A stretch of DNA of 64,000 nt. Origin: a bacterium (GTDB lineage: Bacteria; UBA10199; JACPAL01; GCA-016699445). This document shows, piece by piece, positions 62,358-64,000 of this stretch. Position 1 is the stretch's first letter. Each line of letters opens with the position of its first letter. Where the stretch lies: contig DATIGE010000049.1 in assembly GCA_035454885.1 (NCBI GenBank), forward strand, positions 1-64,000. The letters run 5' to 3'. The notes beneath the pieces are model-generated. The model did not search any database. It saw only the letters and a list, made by a program, of their open reading frames with translations, and was not told the origin of the DNA. The position numbers and the translations under genes are program-made.

Positions 62358-62362
62358 GATTT

Positions 62363-62374
62363 CCCCGTACGGGG
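62363..62374. promoter_or_regulatory. Perfect palindrome CCCCGTACGGGG over the ribosome-binding site
   Basis: This 12-bp palindrome lies five bases before the ATG of the gene at 60210. Its GGGG end is also that gene's Shine-Dalgarno sequence, so an RNA hairpin here could hide it. An imperfect palindrome (about 62386-62405) lies at the expected transcript start. Confidence 0.4.
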
Positions 62375-62405
62375 GATTATCGGCGGAAACCCCATATGGA
62401 GTTTC

Positions 62406-62435
62406 ATTCTAACCTAGAAACACGCAAGTGGTCAA
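62406..62435 (-). promoter_or_regulatory. Promoter of the paralogue 2 lipoprotein gene
   Basis: On the minus strand TTGACC (62430-62435) and TAGAAT (62406-62411) are 18 bases apart, each one base from consensus, about 45 bases before the ATG at 62357. It probably drives paralogues 2 and 1. Confidence 0.6.
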
Positions 62436-62497
62436 AATACGTGGATTTTAGCCACTCTTTCCGCGGGACAGCGCTCGCTATGGCTCGTATAAGGAAG

Positions 62498-64000
62498 CTA
62501 GTGACAACTCCAGCCGTCGATGTGCCAGGTCTTCGATTCCTGGGTGCCGTCGCGGAAGGTCACGCGGATCGTAAACTGCAATTCGGCGTCCCATGTGCCG
62601 TCCTGGTCGCCCAGGTCCTCGTAGATCTTGAGGTAGCCGGCGTCGAAACCGTCCTTGCCCTCGGGCATCTGAGAATGATCCAGGTCGATCCCGGCCCCGT
62701 CGACCGTCACCGTCTCGACGTTCTCTCCTTCCCAGTTGAAGAAATGGAAGATACGGACCTCCGTCTTGTTGCAGGTCCCGTTCGCGACCTCGGATCCGTC
62801 CGGGTGCTCCATCCCGCCCCCTTCCGAGGTCAGCTCCAGGTGGAACCTTTTGGGCATGCCCGGCTTGGGGCCCAGGAGGTCACCCGAGGCCTGTAACCCC
62901 TTGCCCACGACCTTGAAGTCCTTGATCACCGAGCTCCGCACTCCGTAAACGGTCGCCCGGATCGTGTTCTCTCCCGCGCCGATTCGGCACTCCGCGACAT
63001 AAGTCCCCGAGCCGTCCTTTTGGTAAGAATCCTGCGTGACGTCTTCCTCCGAGCAGCCCTTGAGCCGGGGAGAATTCACGGCGTCGTCATACTCGATCCG
63101 GATGGTGGCCTTCCGGCCGTCCTCGGACACCTGGGCCTCCGACTCCGTGATGGCCGGGCTCGGCGCCTTCCAGGTCCTCTCGTCGCGGATGACGGTCCCG
63201 TTTTGGGTCTTGGCGATAAGGACGATGCGCATCTCCTTCTGGTGGGAGAGCGTAAAGAACTCGCCCTCGGAGACTCCCTTGTCGATGAACGGGGCCTTCA
63301 GATCGATCCGACAGACCGGGGCGTCCGGGGCCGGCATGCGCTGGGGCTTGCCGGGCGTGACGTCGGCCTTGAGGCCCACGTCGGCCGCGGGCGTCTTACC
63401 CGTCGAGAGGCCGGCGCAATCGCCGTTGTCGTGACAGAGCGTACCCGTCAGGTAGGGGGCGGCCGCCTCGGCATCCGCGCTGCCCTCGTTGAAATGATTT
63501 CCGTCGTCATTGACCGCGAGGTAACGCCCTCCGATCTTGCCGCAGGGGTCGCTCTCGGCGCCATCATTCGAGAATCGATTGAAGGCCGCGTGGATATAGG
63601 CCTCCTGGACATCCCCGGAAACCTTCCAGTGGACGCGGATCATCTTGAGATGCGTCTCGTGGACGTCGGCCGTCCCCTCGAGGGACGCAAACGCCCCGGA
63701 ACCGGTTCCGGCGGAGATCTCGCCGCCGACGACCAAATCCTGGCCCGGCGTGGAAGGATCCTCGCCCGCCGGTCCCTCGCCCGCCGGATTCTCCGGCAGG
63801 ATCTCCTCTCCGGCCCCCTTCTCCGCTCCGGGTGCGGCGTCGAAGGAGGGCAGAACTTTGAAGTTCTTCTGGAGCGTCTCGGGCGCTTCGGCACCGCAGG
63901 CGTAGAGGATGTCCCGGAATCCGGCCGGCATCGCCGGAACCTCGAAGGTGACGGCGCCCCTTTCGGTGTCGTAAGCCGCCGCGACCGGCGTGCTGCCCAG
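62498..64000 (-). CDS. Large secreted protein, paralogue 3 of a tandem family (5' partial)
   Basis: At least 500 residues; the frame stays open to the window end, so the start and signal peptide lie beyond it. Visible are the end of an IPT-like domain, an acidic Pro/Gly linker, a central domain with CHDNGDC, and the C-terminal domain FNWEGENVETV, KIYEDLG, ending WHIDGWSCH. It matches paralogue 2 almost motif for motif in the last 110 residues. Function unknown. Confidence 0.82.
   Translation of the reverse strand: MGSTPVAAAYDTERGAVTFEVPAMPAGFRDILYACGAEAPETLQKNFKVLPSFDAAPGAEKGAGEEILPENPAGEGPAGEDPSTPGQDLVVGGEISAGTGSGAFASLEGTADVHETHLKMIRVHWKVSGDVQEAYIHAAFNRFSNDGAESDPCGKIGGRYLAVNDDGNHFNEGSADAEAAAPYLTGTLCHDNGDCAGLSTGKTPAADVGLKADVTPGKPQRMPAPDAPVCRIDLKAPFIDKGVSEGEFFTLSHQKEMRIVLIAKTQNGTVIRDERTWKAPSPAITESEAQVSEDGRKATIRIEYDDAVNSPRLKGCSEEDVTQDSYQKDGSGTYVAECRIGAGENTIRATVYGVRSSVIKDFKVVGKGLQASGDLLGPKPGMPKRFHLELTSEGGGMEHPDGSEVANGTCNKTEVRIFHFFNWEGENVETVTVDGAGIDLDHSQMPEGKDGFDAGYLKIYEDLGDQDGTWDAELQFTIRVTFRDGTQESKTWHIDGWSCH

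Noticed and set aside
1-64000. CRISPR arrays, tRNA or rRNA genes, insertion sequences, prophage genes.
   Set aside because: No regularly spaced repeats, no cloverleaf with a GTTCRA loop noticed, and no transposase, integrase or phage protein among the frames. Small structured RNAs could be missed by eye.

Overview
The window is GC-rich, densely coded chromosomal DNA from a Gram-negative bacterium with a Lol lipoprotein export system, BamA, Skp and many lipoproteins. A large sigma-54 activator, the lysS-lolC-lolE-lolD-bamA-skp order, the xseA-xseB-ispA-tlyA block and a matrixin/delta-60-repeat secretome point to a deltaproteobacteria-like, probably uncultured lineage; the exact phylum cannot be fixed from the sequence. 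I saw no tRNA, rRNA, CRISPR array, insertion sequence or phage gene, and no stretch over 300 bases without a gene.

Left part (1-15.8 kb): the 3' part of a giant TPR-GAF-sigma54 activator; two related lipoproteins; an NHL beta-propeller protein; ispG; a secreted matrixin metalloprotease with a small secreted companion; a delta-60 repeat protein that shares the short C-terminal tail GGC[AS]LVR with the matrixin; ychF; and a divergent pair of genes with the same unrecognised N-terminal domain, fused in one to a methyltransferase and in the other to a DHp-like helix plus a receiver domain.

Middle (15.2-40.5 kb): an overlapping leftward operon (TPR lipoprotein, LolB-like lipoprotein, oppABCDF, small lipoprotein); mtgA; then xseA-xseB-ispA-yjbQ-RuBisCO-like-tlyA, where yjbQ and the RuBisCO-like gene occupy the place where dxs often lies. 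Next come a patatin, rpsP-khpA-trmD (no rimM), purU, nadE-rsmI, an acyl-CoA racemase/SCP2/DUF2752 group, an acyl-CoA synthetase, yraN and rpmB.

Right part (40.5-64 kb): a long leftward chain lysS-lolC-lolE-lolD-bamA-skp-(Trm112-FHA)-yicC-gmk-rel, combining outer-membrane biogenesis with nucleotide stress signalling; an acyl-CoA synthetase; a di-haem peroxidase divergent from a very unusual three-part fusion (multi-TM region, UbiA prenyltransferase, FAD-linked oxidase); and three tandem paralogous large Cys-containing secreted proteins, the last cut by the window edge.

A family of short palindromes of the form GTAGGGGCG...CGCCCCTAC occurs at four places: between genes, where it supplies stop or start codons, and once in frame inside the RuBisCO-like gene.
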